Below are positions 41,927 to 50,262 of a DNA stretch of 64,000 bases, piece by piece (the first letter of the stretch is position 1; every line of letters starts with the position of its first letter). Source of the DNA: Polaromonas sp. (GTDB lineage Bacteria > Pseudomonadota > Gammaproteobacteria > Burkholderiales > Burkholderiaceae_C); the NCBI GenBank assembly GCA_030654695.1, contig JAURWY010000018.1, positions 43,006 through 107,005 of the forward strand, in the 5' to 3' direction. A program made the translations under genes and the position numbers. The notes beneath the pieces were generated by a model. It was not told where the DNA came from, ran no database searches, and saw only the letters and a list, made by a program, of their open reading frames with translations.

Positions 41927-43030
41927 CTACGCCAGCTTGTCTTGAAACCACCAGCGGTACATCGGCTCAACCAACAGCAGCACACCCGCCAGCCGCATCA
42001 CATGAAACGCCGTCACCATCGGCACGCCCAATTGCAAGACTTTGGCTGTGATCGACATTTCGGCAACGCCACCCGGTGAGGTGCCCAGCAACAGGGTCGC
42101 CCAGTGCAAATCGACGAAGTGAGACAGTCCCCAGGCAAACCCGCCGGAAAGCGTAATCATGACCACCGTGGCCAGCGTCACTGAGGCCATCCAGCGCGGC
42201 GCTAAGTGCACAAAACTGGGGGTGAAGCGCACCCCCAGACTGATGCCAATCACCAATTGCGCGGCATTGACCACTCCGGGCGGCAGCGCCGACTGACTCA
42301 GCTCATTGGCAGTCAGCAAAATAGACACTCCCAGCGACCCAATAAACCAAGGGTTCGCGCCTTTTGTCTTGACCATGACCCAGCAACCAACGCCAGTCAG
42401 CAAGGTCCAGAGCGCCAAGTTTGACCAGACCAGCACGCGCGGTCCCGGCAAACTGGTGTCGATTCCGTGCAGACCGGCCCACTGAAAACCGAAGGGAACA
42501 ATCAGCGTCACCAACAGCACACGCAGGCTGTGCGCTGAGGCGATGAGATCGGTTTGCGCGCCGTGCCGCTCGCCCATCAGCGTCATCTCGGAGGCAGCCC
42601 CAATCGGTGAAGAAAAATAAGTCGTGATACGTGACAAGCCCGCAATGTGAAAACGCCCAGCACCCGCATGCACTCGGTGCAGCCAGGCACCAAACAGCAA
42701 TCCCAAGGCCAGCGCCCACACGATGCCCAGCGCCATAGCCCACCACATACCTGCCACCAAACTCATCATTTGCGGCGTGAAGTAAAGTCCCAAAGCACCA
42801 CCGATGAGCCATTGCCCACCGTTGCGCAGCGGCTTCCAGCTGGCGGTCGGCCCTCCGGCCATCGTCAAACCAGCTGTCAGCAACAACGGTCCAATCATCC
42901 ACGGCAAAGGCACCTTCAGTGCTATGCACAGCAAGGCTGCCGCCCACGCCAACAGCAAGGTGAGCAGAGTGCGTACCACGAGACGCTGAAAAAAACGCTG
43001 AGTGAATTGGGCGAAGGCTGAATTGGGCAT
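41927..43030 (-). CDS. AbrB-family (AbrB_dup) membrane permease
   Basis: 367-residue membrane protein with about ten hydrophobic segments in two repeats, each with a Pro-Trp-Met/Pro-Gly-Gly pattern (VPLPWMIGPLLLTAGLTMAG; LLLGTSPGGVAEMSITAKVL). Family proteins are often mis-named AbrB transcriptional regulators from an E. coli gene name; there is no DNA-binding domain here. Likely an ammonia- or carboxylate-type transporter, substrate unknown. Start MPNSAFAQF chosen over a longer frame with no hydrophobic content. Confidence 0.8.
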   Translation of the reverse strand: MPNSAFAQFTQRFFQRLVVRTLLTLLLAWAAALLCIALKVPLPWMIGPLLLTAGLTMAGGPTASWKPLRNGGQWLIGGALGLYFTPQMMSLVAGMWWAMALGIVWALALGLLFGAWLHRVHAGAGRFHIAGLSRITTYFSSPIGAASEMTLMGERHGAQTDLIASAHSLRVLLVTLIVPFGFQWAGLHGIDTSLPGPRVLVWSNLALWTLLTGVGCWVMVKTKGANPWFIGSLGVSILLTANELSQSALPPGVVNAAQLVIGISLGVRFTPSFVHLAPRWMASVTLATVVMITLSGGFAWGLSHFVDLHWATLLLGTSPGGVAEMSITAKVLQLGVPMVTAFHVMRLAGVLLLVEPMYRWWFQDKLA

Positions 43031-43084
43031 GTGGCAACGAAGAAACCGGGGCGAAAAATACTTTTGAAGCCTTAGTATCGACGC

Positions 43085-43942
43085 ATGTTCAACCTCATTT
43101 GTATGCCCGCCTTTATCCGGCCCCTCATGGCAGTGCTCGCCATCCCGCTGAGCGTGTCTTTGGCCGGCTGCACCGTCGGACTTCAAGCCACCGAATTACA
43201 AAATCGACTCGACGCTTGGTTGCCGGCCGATGTGTTGCTGCTCGGCGAGCAACACGACGCGCCAGAGCACCAAGTGCTGCAACAGCAAATCGTTGCAGCG
43301 CTGGCGGCGCGCGGTGTGCTTGCGGCGGTCGTGCTGGAGATGGCGGACAGCGGCAACAGCACCGCAGGCCTGAAGCCTGACGCCAGCGAAGAACACACCC
43401 GCAGCGCGCTGCACTGGGATAACGACGCTTGGCCTTGGGCGGCGTATGGTCCAGCCGTGATGAGCGCCGTGCGGGCCGGTGTGCCGGTCCTGGGGGCCAA
43501 CTTACCGCGCGCGCAAATGCGCAGCAACATGGCCGATGCGCAGTTAGACCAGCGTCTGCCGGGCCCAGCGCTGAAGGCGCAACAGCAACTCATTCGACAC
43601 GGCCATTGCAACCTGCTGCCTGAAAGCCAGATCACCCCCATGACGCGGATTCAAATCGCCAAAGATAGGCGCATGGCGGACACCTTGCAAACAGCAGTTC
43701 GGCCTGGGCAAGTGGTGGTGGTGCTGATCACCGGCAGCGTGCACGCCGACAAGCAACTTGGCGTGCCGCAACACCTGCCGCCGGAACTGCGTTTGAAAGC
43801 CATCCGCTTGCAGTCTGGGTCAGCGGGCACTGAACGCGAATCTTTTGACGACGTGTGGGCCACTCCGGCCATTGCGCAGAAGGACTACTGCGCACAACTC
43901 AGGGCAAGCATGGGGCAAAAAGCCCCGCTACCAAGCCCCTGA
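43085..43942 (+). CDS. ChaN-family haem-uptake-like lipoprotein
   Basis: 285-residue protein with lipobox SVSLAGC (signal about residues 1-27), so a lipoprotein. The remainder is the ChaN/Tiki haem-binding superfamily: VLLLGEQHDAPEHQVLQQQI, VVLEMADSG, LITGSVHADKQLGVPQHL. ChaN proteins bind haem and may act in iron uptake; alternatively a metalloprotease-like role. Its 3' end overlaps the convergent SDR gene by 15 bp. Start could also be MPAFIRPL, six codons later. Confidence 0.82.
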   Translation: MFNLICMPAFIRPLMAVLAIPLSVSLAGCTVGLQATELQNRLDAWLPADVLLLGEQHDAPEHQVLQQQIVAALAARGVLAAVVLEMADSGNSTAGLKPDASEEHTRSALHWDNDAWPWAAYGPAVMSAVRAGVPVLGANLPRAQMRSNMADAQLDQRLPGPALKAQQQLIRHGHCNLLPESQITPMTRIQIAKDRRMADTLQTAVRPGQVVVVLITGSVHADKQLGVPQHLPPELRLKAIRLQSGSAGTERESFDDVWATPAIAQKDYCAQLRASMGQKAPLPSP

Positions 43943-44707
43943 AAATGAGCCGCCATCCATCAACAGATTTTGGCCATTGATATAGCCCGCATGGGCGCTG
44001 CATAAAAAAGCGCAGGCTGCGCCAAATTCTTCAGGTCGGCCGAAGCGGTGCGCAGGATGCTTGGCCAAACGCTGGTCACGCAGGACCTCCACGCTAGCGC
44101 CTTCTCGACGGGCCTGTGCGGCAAAGTTGCCGGCCAAGCGCGCAGTGTCAAAAGTACCCGGCAAGATGTTGTTGATCGTCACGTTGCGGCCCACTGTGGT
44201 GCGTGCCAAACCCGCCACAAAACCGGTCAAACCACTGCGGGCCCCTGTGCTCAAGCCCAAGCCATCCACCGGCGACTTCACGGCGCTGGAAGTGATGTTG
44301 ATGATGCGACCAAAGCCGCGCGCCATCATGCCGTCGACAGTGGTTTTGATGATCTCTATCGGGCTGAGCATGTTGGCGTCCAAGGCGCGCAACCACGCAT
44401 CACGGTCCCAGTCGCGAAAATCACCTGGCGGTGGCCCGCCCGCATTGGTCACGACGATGTCAAAGTGAGCGTGCTCGGCAAAAATGCGCGCCCGACCTGC
44501 CTCGGTGGTGACATCGGCCGCCACCCAATGGACGGGCGCTTTTGACAGTGCGGTCAACTTGGCGGCGGCACTTTGAAGCGTCGCTTCAGTGCGCGCCGCG
44601 ATCACCAATTCAACACCCTCTTTCGCCAGCGCTTCGGCGCAGGCAAAACCCAAACCAGCGCTGGCGCCGCAGACCAAGGCCTTGCGGCCCGCAATTCCAA
44701 AGTCCAT
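43928..44707 (-). CDS. SDR-family protein lacking the YxxxK catalytic pair
   Basis: 259-residue Rossmann-fold short-chain dehydrogenase/reductase. Cofactor motif ALVCGASAGLGFACAEALAK and NAGGPPPG are present, and the Ser is kept (IINITSSAVKSP). Where YxxxK is expected the sequence reads GLGLSTGARSGLTG, without Tyr or Lys at those positions. This subgroup is common in Burkholderiales, and its reaction is unclear. Last gene of the long leftward catabolic operon, 5 bp after the Rieske oxygenase gene. A long in-frame upstream extension is shadow sequence inside that gene. Confidence 0.83.
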   Translation of the reverse strand: MDFGIAGRKALVCGASAGLGFACAEALAKEGVELVIAARTEATLQSAAAKLTALSKAPVHWVAADVTTEAGRARIFAEHAHFDIVVTNAGGPPPGDFRDWDRDAWLRALDANMLSPIEIIKTTVDGMMARGFGRIINITSSAVKSPVDGLGLSTGARSGLTGFVAGLARTTVGRNVTINNILPGTFDTARLAGNFAAQARREGASVEVLRDQRLAKHPAHRFGRPEEFGAACAFLCSAHAGYINGQNLLMDGGSFSGAW

Positions 44708-44712
44708 GCCGG

Positions 44713-45753
44713 TTACTTTCCCGTTAACTGTTTGAGGGCTAAGTTCTGCATGGTCTTGCGCAAGCGCGACAAGCCGATGTCGTGCTCGTACAGGTGTTCG
44801 CGCTGGTTGGCGTCGGGCTCCATGGTTTCCAGCATCACGCGGTCCTGCTCCAGCACCACCCAGTGACGTGCCTCCAGCCGGTTGCGGTAGAGAAATCGCC
44901 AAACGTCGCGCTGCCAGCCACTGACTTTGCGGCAGCGCCAGAAGAAAACCACCGAGAGTTGCGGGCTCACCGGGGTGTAGCTGCCAATGACGGTGAAGCT
45001 GCCACCCGGGCCGCCGGTTTTGGGATAAGGAATCGCCAAGCGCATCCACTGCGTACCGGTGTCACCCCACTCCGTCCAGTCGAAGTTCACATCACGCTGA
45101 CCGTCTTTTTCAAACATGAAACCGCTCTCGGTTTTTCGCAGCTTGAACTTGGCACTGATATCGCCTTCACTCATGGAGTGCGACTGCTTGTGAACAAAGC
45201 TGCCGTGCATCGGGTCCATCACGTTGTCAGCGACATAGCGGTAGTCGCCGCGCCACTCGACATAGCAAAGAAATGAGCTCCACTCTGGACTGCTCAATTC
45301 TTCTGGCAATGTCAGTGGCGGCGGTGTCTCCACATAGTCGCGGCTGTTGTAGAGCCAGATCGCCCCGTGGGCATCGAGCACATGGAAAGATCGTGCAGCA
45401 CGCGACCCCTCCAGCGTGCAGCCCGGGCTGGCAGGCACCTTGGTCACCATGCCGTCGCAACGCACCTCGATGCCATGGTACGGGCAGGCCAAGCGGTCAC
45501 CCAGATTGACCCCCATCGACAATGGCGCGCCGCGGTGCGGGCAATGGTCTTCCAGCGCGTGAATGACGCCAGCGCCATCGCGCCAAAGTGCCAGCTTGTT
45601 GCCAAGACGCCGCATCGACACCGGGCGTTCTTTGACAAAATCTGAGGGGCAAATCGGGTACCACAGGTCGTACAAGCCACGCTCTAGCAGCCTGTCGACG
45701 TCGGTTGTGGTGGGTGCTGTCTTGGCGTCTTGCGGTTGGGTTGTGGTGTTCAT
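44713..45753 (-). CDS. Rieske non-haem iron oxygenase, catalytic subunit
   Basis: 346-residue terminal oxygenase. Rieske cluster ligands Cys71/His73 (DHCPHRGAPLS) and Cys90/His93 (ACPYHGIEV). Catalytic iron site DNVMDPMHGSFVH, with Asp180, His183 and His188. No beta subunit gene is present, so it is probably of the alpha-only class (toluate/phthalate/vanillate-like) used for dihydroxylation or O-demethylation. The partner ferredoxin is likely the Rieske protein at 57752-58105. No reductase gene is in the operon. Confidence 0.92.
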   Translation of the reverse strand: MNTTTQPQDAKTAPTTTDVDRLLERGLYDLWYPICPSDFVKERPVSMRRLGNKLALWRDGAGVIHALEDHCPHRGAPLSMGVNLGDRLACPYHGIEVRCDGMVTKVPASPGCTLEGSRAARSFHVLDAHGAIWLYNSRDYVETPPPLTLPEELSSPEWSSFLCYVEWRGDYRYVADNVMDPMHGSFVHKQSHSMSEGDISAKFKLRKTESGFMFEKDGQRDVNFDWTEWGDTGTQWMRLAIPYPKTGGPGGSFTVIGSYTPVSPQLSVVFFWRCRKVSGWQRDVWRFLYRNRLEARHWVVLEQDRVMLETMEPDANQREHLYEHDIGLSRLRKTMQNLALKQLTGK

Positions 45754-45754
45754 G

Positions 45755-45997
45755 TCATTGCCCCAATGTTTTGATGACGGACTGAAAAGACTCGGCCGTC
45801 CAAGGCGCTCCATTCGGTCCGAGCGGGCCGCTCTTGTTCAGATGCGCAAGCAGCGCATCCAGCTCCCAGTGACCGGCACCGAAGCCGCGTTCGATGGCGT
45901 CTCCCAGCAAGTCTTCGTAGCTTGTGGGCGGCCGCGTGCGCGCTTGGTGCGGATTCAGGTAACGCTCAGGCAGCGCATGGATAGGAATGTCGTTCAT
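45755..45997 (-). CDS. Small helix-turn-helix-like protein linked to the Rieske oxygenase
   Basis: 80-residue protein, acidic at its middle: MNDIPIHALPERYLNPHQAR, TSYEDLLGDAIERGFGAG, HWELDALLAHLNKSG, WTAESFQSVIKTLG. It resembles small proteins annotated as recombinase-like helix-turn-helix that sit beside Rieske oxygenase genes. It has a GAGGAG ribosome site and ends one base before the oxygenase ATG. Could be a regulator or an accessory subunit; function unknown. Confidence 0.68.
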   Translation of the reverse strand: MNDIPIHALPERYLNPHQARTRPPTSYEDLLGDAIERGFGAGHWELDALLAHLNKSGPLGPNGAPWTAESFQSVIKTLGQ

Positions 45998-46020
45998 GGT
46001 GCTTTCTCCTCAAACTAGAT

Positions 46021-46992
46021 TTAGTCGGCAGCGATGTTGCGGGCTTTGATGATGCGCGCCCACTGCGCCGTTTCTGTCCGTATGTGAGCCTCAAACTCGG
46101 ACGGCTTCATCAGTACGTCTGTCAATCCTTGGGCCTTGAGCTGCTCACGCGTGGCCGACTGACCCAAAATACCCGCCGCGTCTCTGGCCAGCCGCTCGAC
46201 CATGGCCGAGGGCGTTCCCGCCGGGGCCAGCAGGCCGTACCAGGACGTCACCAGCACGCCGCTGACACCCTGCTCGGCGAAAGTTGCAATCTCGGGTGCG
46301 GTCGCGCTGCGTGCTATGTCAGTGATGCCCAATGCCACCAGCTTGCCCGATTTAATATGCGCCAGCGTGCCAGGTAGGTTGCTGAACATCAGCGGCACCT
46401 GGCCGCCGAGCAGGTCGTTGAGTGCTGGCCCAGTGCCCTTGTAAGGCACGTGCAGCAAGTCGATGCCGGCTTGCTGCTTGAAGAGTTCTCCCGCCAAGTG
46501 CAACCCACTCCCCACCCCCGGCGATGCATAGGCCAGCGCAACCGTTCTCGCTTTGGCCAGCGCGATCAGTTCGCGGAGATTGCTGACCTTGAGCGAAGGA
46601 TGTGCCACCAGCACATTGGGCGCCTTGGCCAACATCGTCACAGGCTCAAAATCGCGCTCGATGTTGAACGGGAAATTGGGCATCAAAGTCGGGTTGATGG
46701 TGATATTGCCTGCGGGCACGACCAGCAGGGTCTGGCCGTCGGGCTTGGCATGCTTGACCTTGTCAATGCCAATATTGCCGGCTGCCCCAGCCAAGTTTTC
46801 CACCACCCCGCTCTGTTTATAGCGCTCACCCAAACCAGCCGCCAGCAGTCGAGCCAGCGAATCCACCGGGCCGCCCGGTGGAAAGGGCGCGACGATGCGA
46901 AAACCTTCGCCGCCCAAACTTTGGGCTTGCGCATGGCTTGTCAGGGCAAGCATCGCGAGCCAGCCCAGTGTGTTGCGTCTTTGCATGAGCAT
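46021..46992 (-). CDS. Bug/TctC-type tripartite tricarboxylate receptor
   Basis: 323-residue periplasmic binding protein. Signal peptide QRRNTLGWLAMLALTSHAQA; the Bug fold shows FRIVAPFPPGGPVDSLARLL, VVENLAGAAGNIGIDKVKHA, ASPGVGSGLHLAGELFKQQ and VPYKGTGPALNDLLGGQVPL. tctA/tctB permease genes are absent, as for most Bug receptors. It may bind a carboxylate growth substrate and either use a remote permease or serve as a sensor. Starts 3 bp after the extradiol dioxygenase gene. Confidence 0.9.
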   Translation of the reverse strand: MLMQRRNTLGWLAMLALTSHAQAQSLGGEGFRIVAPFPPGGPVDSLARLLAAGLGERYKQSGVVENLAGAAGNIGIDKVKHAKPDGQTLLVVPAGNITINPTLMPNFPFNIERDFEPVTMLAKAPNVLVAHPSLKVSNLRELIALAKARTVALAYASPGVGSGLHLAGELFKQQAGIDLLHVPYKGTGPALNDLLGGQVPLMFSNLPGTLAHIKSGKLVALGITDIARSATAPEIATFAEQGVSGVLVTSWYGLLAPAGTPSAMVERLARDAAGILGQSATREQLKAQGLTDVLMKPSEFEAHIRTETAQWARIIKARNIAAD

Positions 46993-46995
46993 GGT

Positions 46996-47991
46996 CTACC
47001 TTTTCTCTGTCAAAAACCCGGTACCCGCCTCAACCTTGGGCTGTCGTCGGGTGTGGCCGTCAATACCGCCGTCAATCGCCCATTCGGCAAAAGCTGTGGG
47101 GCTGGGTTCGAAATCGCGCGGCACCCATTTCTCGGTCAGGTGGTCTTCGTCGGCGTTGTACTCGATCAGGCCGCCACAAGGGTTTTCAAAGTACCAAAAA
47201 ATAGCCGATGAGATCGGATGCTTGCCAGGACCGAGTTGTGTCTTCCAGCCCTGGCGACTCATGTGCATACCGCCGCCAAACACCTCGTGGATATCGCGCA
47301 CAGTGAAGGCCACGTGGTTCAGACCACTGGGTTTGTTGGGAAGTTGCAAAAGGAAGATGTCATGGTGCCCACCATTGACCGAGCAACGCATGAAAATGCC
47401 TCGCCCCGGGTAACGGTCAGACGTGGTGAAGCCCAGACCGGTATAAAACGCCTCAGCCGCCTCGAGCTTGTCCGTGAACAGCACAACATGGCCAATTTCG
47501 ACCGGCTGCGCCGACGTATAAATCGGTGACGGCTGGTCGACGCGGCGCACGTCGTCCCAGGTGTTGGTAGGCACACCGGGGGCATTGATGGCCCGCTTGA
47601 TACTTTTCTGAAACACAACACGCAGACCGTGCGGGTCCAGCGCTTGCAGGGTGCCGTGACTGGCACGCTGGTCCAAAAAGCCGGGCGCGCTGGCCAAGGC
47701 TTGAGACAGCGTTTCAAGTTGCGCATCACTGCGCACGCCCCAGACCACTTCACGCAGCGTCGGGCCTTTTTCCATGGCTGGTGGCAAGGTGTCATCGTCA
47801 GTGCGACGGACATTGACACGCGCGCCATTCAGGGTTTCCCACACCTGCAAGGTGTCAGATTGGCTGATATTTGTCAGACCCCAATCAGCCAAAAATAGCG
47901 CTGCCGCTTCCCACTGGTCGGTCGAGTAGGTGATGGCGTCTATGCCCTCTGTTCCCTGCCCGATGTTGCTGTTTGTGTCGATGCGGGTCAT
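46996..47991 (-). CDS. Type I extradiol ring-cleavage dioxygenase (two-domain VOC)
   Basis: 331-residue protein with two VOC domains. The C-terminal domain has the metal triad His168 (VEIGHVVLFT), His226 (GLNHVAFTVRD) and Glu277 (CGGLIEYN), the acid/base His258 and Tyr267. The stretch KHPISSAIFWYFENPCGG matches the extradiol signature except for Trp before Tyr. The N-terminal domain has lost its ligands, as usual. It should cleave a catechol-type ring next to the diol, giving a semialdehyde. It overlaps the aldehyde dehydrogenase gene by 4 bp, the natural next step. Confidence 0.82.
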   Translation of the reverse strand: MTRIDTNSNIGQGTEGIDAITYSTDQWEAAALFLADWGLTNISQSDTLQVWETLNGARVNVRRTDDDTLPPAMEKGPTLREVVWGVRSDAQLETLSQALASAPGFLDQRASHGTLQALDPHGLRVVFQKSIKRAINAPGVPTNTWDDVRRVDQPSPIYTSAQPVEIGHVVLFTDKLEAAEAFYTGLGFTTSDRYPGRGIFMRCSVNGGHHDIFLLQLPNKPSGLNHVAFTVRDIHEVFGGGMHMSRQGWKTQLGPGKHPISSAIFWYFENPCGGLIEYNADEDHLTEKWVPRDFEPSPTAFAEWAIDGGIDGHTRRQPKVEAGTGFLTEKR

Positions 47992-49472
47992 GCCTTACTC
48001 CATGGCAAAGGCGCCTCGTTGAGGCCCCAGTAATAACTTTTTTGCGCGGTGTATTCCAGAATGCCAAGCCGGCCTTTTTCGCGGCCGGTACCGCTCATCT
48101 TGACGCCACCAAACGGCGTGCTGGCTGAAAACACTTTGTAGGTGTTGACCCAGACCGTGCCGGTCTGCAGGGCCCGACCCAAACGCCAAACGGTCTTGTA
48201 GTCCCGGGTCCAGATACCAGCCGCCAAGCCGTAGACGTTGTCATTGCATTGCGCCAGCAGATCGGCCTCGTCGTGCCATGGCAGCAGCGCCAGCACCGGC
48301 CCGAAGATTTCTTCTTGGCACATGCGGGCGCTGTTGCTCAGACCTTCCAGGATGGTCGGCGTGTAATAGCTGCCTTTGTCGAACGCTGCGCCCTGTGGAC
48401 GCACGCCACCGAACAGCACACTGGCTCCCTCGTCGATGCCGAGTTGCACATATTTTTCGACCGTTGCGCGGTGGCTTTGACTGACCAGCGGACCCATCTG
48501 GGTACTGTCGAGCATAGGGTCGCCGACACGCAAATTTTGAACGCCTGCCAGCAGGCGCGACTTGAACTCAGCGTAGACACTGGCGTGCACAAAAGCCCGT
48601 GAACCAGCAATGCACGACTCACCCGATGAACTGAAAATCCCGTACAGCACACCCGCCACAGCATGGTCGATATCGGCATCAGCACACACGATGGTGGGGG
48701 ATTTGCCGCCCAGCTCCAGCGACGTCGGCATGAGTTTTTCGGCGCCTATGCGGGCAATCCCCATGCCGACATGGGTGCCGCCGGTGAAGGCAATGCGCTT
48801 GATGAGCGAGTGCCGCACCAACGCGTCACCAACGATCGACCCTTTGCCCGGCAGCACGCTGATGATGCCGTCTGGCACACCCGCCTGCTGCGCGATACGG
48901 GCCAACTCGATGGCCATGCGCGGCGTGATTTCTGCCGGCTTGAACACCACCGCGCACCCAGCCGCCAATGCGGGCGCGAGCTTTTGCGCCTCGCTGGCAA
49001 TCGGCGAGTTCCACGGCGTGATGGCGCCGACAACGCCCAAAGGCTCGTGCACGCTCATGGTCACAAAGTCACCGCGCGAGGGGGTGATGGCGTCTTCATG
49101 TGTTTCGCAGGCCGCCGCAAAAAACTGGAAAGTGCCGGCGGCACTGGCCACCAACGCACGCGTTTCTTTGATCGGCTTGCCGTTGTCCAAGCGCTGCAAC
49201 TGCGCCAGCTCCTCGCCTCGTTCACGAATACCGGCGGCTATGCGGTGCAGCATGGCGGCCCTCTCATGCGGCTTGAGATTGACCCAATCGGGCTTCATGC
49301 GGGCTTTTTCTGCCGCCAGCACGGCCTCATTCACATCGTCTGCGGTGGCTGCGTTCAGTGTCGCCACGGTGCAGCCGTCATGCGGGTAGTCGGTGGCATA
49401 AGCCGGGCCAGACGCATCGCGCCAACGACCGGCCATCAAAGTCTGCAAATGGGGCGGGGTCGTGCGGCTCAT
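47988..49472 (-). CDS. NAD(P)-dependent aldehyde dehydrogenase
   Basis: 494-residue class I aldehyde dehydrogenase with catalytic Cys287 (SSSGESCIAGSR), general base Glu253 (LELGGKSP) and oxyanion Asn155 (ITPWNSPIA). Close in type to 2-hydroxymuconic-semialdehyde/betaine/aminomuconate semialdehyde dehydrogenases. Placement between the aspartate-dehydrogenase-like gene and the extradiol dioxygenase gene (ATGA overlaps on both sides) suggests that it oxidises the ring-cleavage semialdehyde. Confidence 0.92.
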   Translation of the reverse strand: MSRTTPPHLQTLMAGRWRDASGPAYATDYPHDGCTVATLNAATADDVNEAVLAAEKARMKPDWVNLKPHERAAMLHRIAAGIRERGEELAQLQRLDNGKPIKETRALVASAAGTFQFFAAACETHEDAITPSRGDFVTMSVHEPLGVVGAITPWNSPIASEAQKLAPALAAGCAVVFKPAEITPRMAIELARIAQQAGVPDGIISVLPGKGSIVGDALVRHSLIKRIAFTGGTHVGMGIARIGAEKLMPTSLELGGKSPTIVCADADIDHAVAGVLYGIFSSSGESCIAGSRAFVHASVYAEFKSRLLAGVQNLRVGDPMLDSTQMGPLVSQSHRATVEKYVQLGIDEGASVLFGGVRPQGAAFDKGSYYTPTILEGLSNSARMCQEEIFGPVLALLPWHDEADLLAQCNDNVYGLAAGIWTRDYKTVWRLGRALQTGTVWVNTYKVFSASTPFGGVKMSGTGREKGRLGILEYTAQKSYYWGLNEAPLPWSKA

Positions 49473-50260
49473 AGGGTCAGACTCGCAGCGCGGTTGTTGA
49501 GAAAGCGCAGCGCTGACAACACTGTCAACGCCGAGGTTTTGGGATTGTCAGCCAGTGGCTTGCCGCGCAGGGTGAGCTGCATTTCTCCGAACTCACCGCG
49601 CGCCAAAATTTCGTGGATGTTCTCGGTCACGGCCGGGTCGGCGATCAGCCGCACGCGGGTGGCGTCCAGCCCGAGGCCCGCCAGCGACACCGTGGCCGCG
49701 ACGTTGGCATTCTTCGGGTACAGGCGGGCGGCTTCGCGCGCTGTGCCTTCAAAAATAACGGCCGCCTGCGTCAAGCTGGCCAGGTCGACCACGGCCTCTG
49801 CCGCCGAGCCCTGCCAGCCCAGCGGAGGTTTCCGACCGGTGTAGGTGACATCAGTCAGCCCGGCCAACCGCGCGGCAGCTATCGCATCGATGCCGCCAAT
49901 CGCGCCAGCCAGCAAGTGCACCTGCGTGTTTCCTTGCTTGGCTGCGGCTGCCAATTTCTCAGGCAAGCCAGCTTCTGCCAGTGCACCGACCGACACCACC
50001 GCGCACTCGGTGCCTTTTTCAAGTGCGCCCAGCACGTGGGCCGTCAGCGCGTCGTGGCCGGCACACTCGAGGGCCAGCCGGGTACCAACAGGGACCTCTG
50101 AAACCGCCTGGATGCTGGTGCCGCCTAAAGCGGCCTGCACGTCGGCGATACGCTGCGGCCGCACCACCACATGCGTGACGTTCACAAGAGCGCTGCCCTG
50201 CAAGCGGCGACAAATCGCTTGCCCAATGGCGCCGTAACCGATGAGAACCACATCCAGCAC
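49469..50260 (-). CDS. Aspartate-dehydrogenase-like (NadX family) oxidoreductase
   Basis: 263-residue NAD(P)-binding protein. Rossmann LDVVLIGYGAIGQAICRRL; family motifs VEVVP-like segments, ECAGHDAL, VSVGALAEAGLP, NVAATVSLAGLGLDATRV and the active-site stretch ADPAVTENIHEI with the catalytic His. L-aspartate dehydrogenases form iminoaspartate from aspartate or run in reverse; its place in an aromatic-type operon suggests a related imine or amino-acid product, not NAD synthesis. Start at GTG 50260, 2 bp after the previous stop; a longer frame overlapping that gene is rejected. Confidence 0.82.
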   Translation of the reverse strand: MLDVVLIGYGAIGQAICRRLQGSALVNVTHVVVRPQRIADVQAALGGTSIQAVSEVPVGTRLALECAGHDALTAHVLGALEKGTECAVVSVGALAEAGLPEKLAAAAKQGNTQVHLLAGAIGGIDAIAAARLAGLTDVTYTGRKPPLGWQGSAAEAVVDLASLTQAAVIFEGTAREAARLYPKNANVAATVSLAGLGLDATRVRLIADPAVTENIHEILARGEFGEMQLTLRGKPLADNPKTSALTVLSALRFLNNRAASLTL

Positions 50261-50262
50261 GC

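Noticed and set aside
41927..43030. AbrB transcriptional regulator
   Set aside because: The protein is a ten-span membrane permease; the regulator name is an inherited mislabel.
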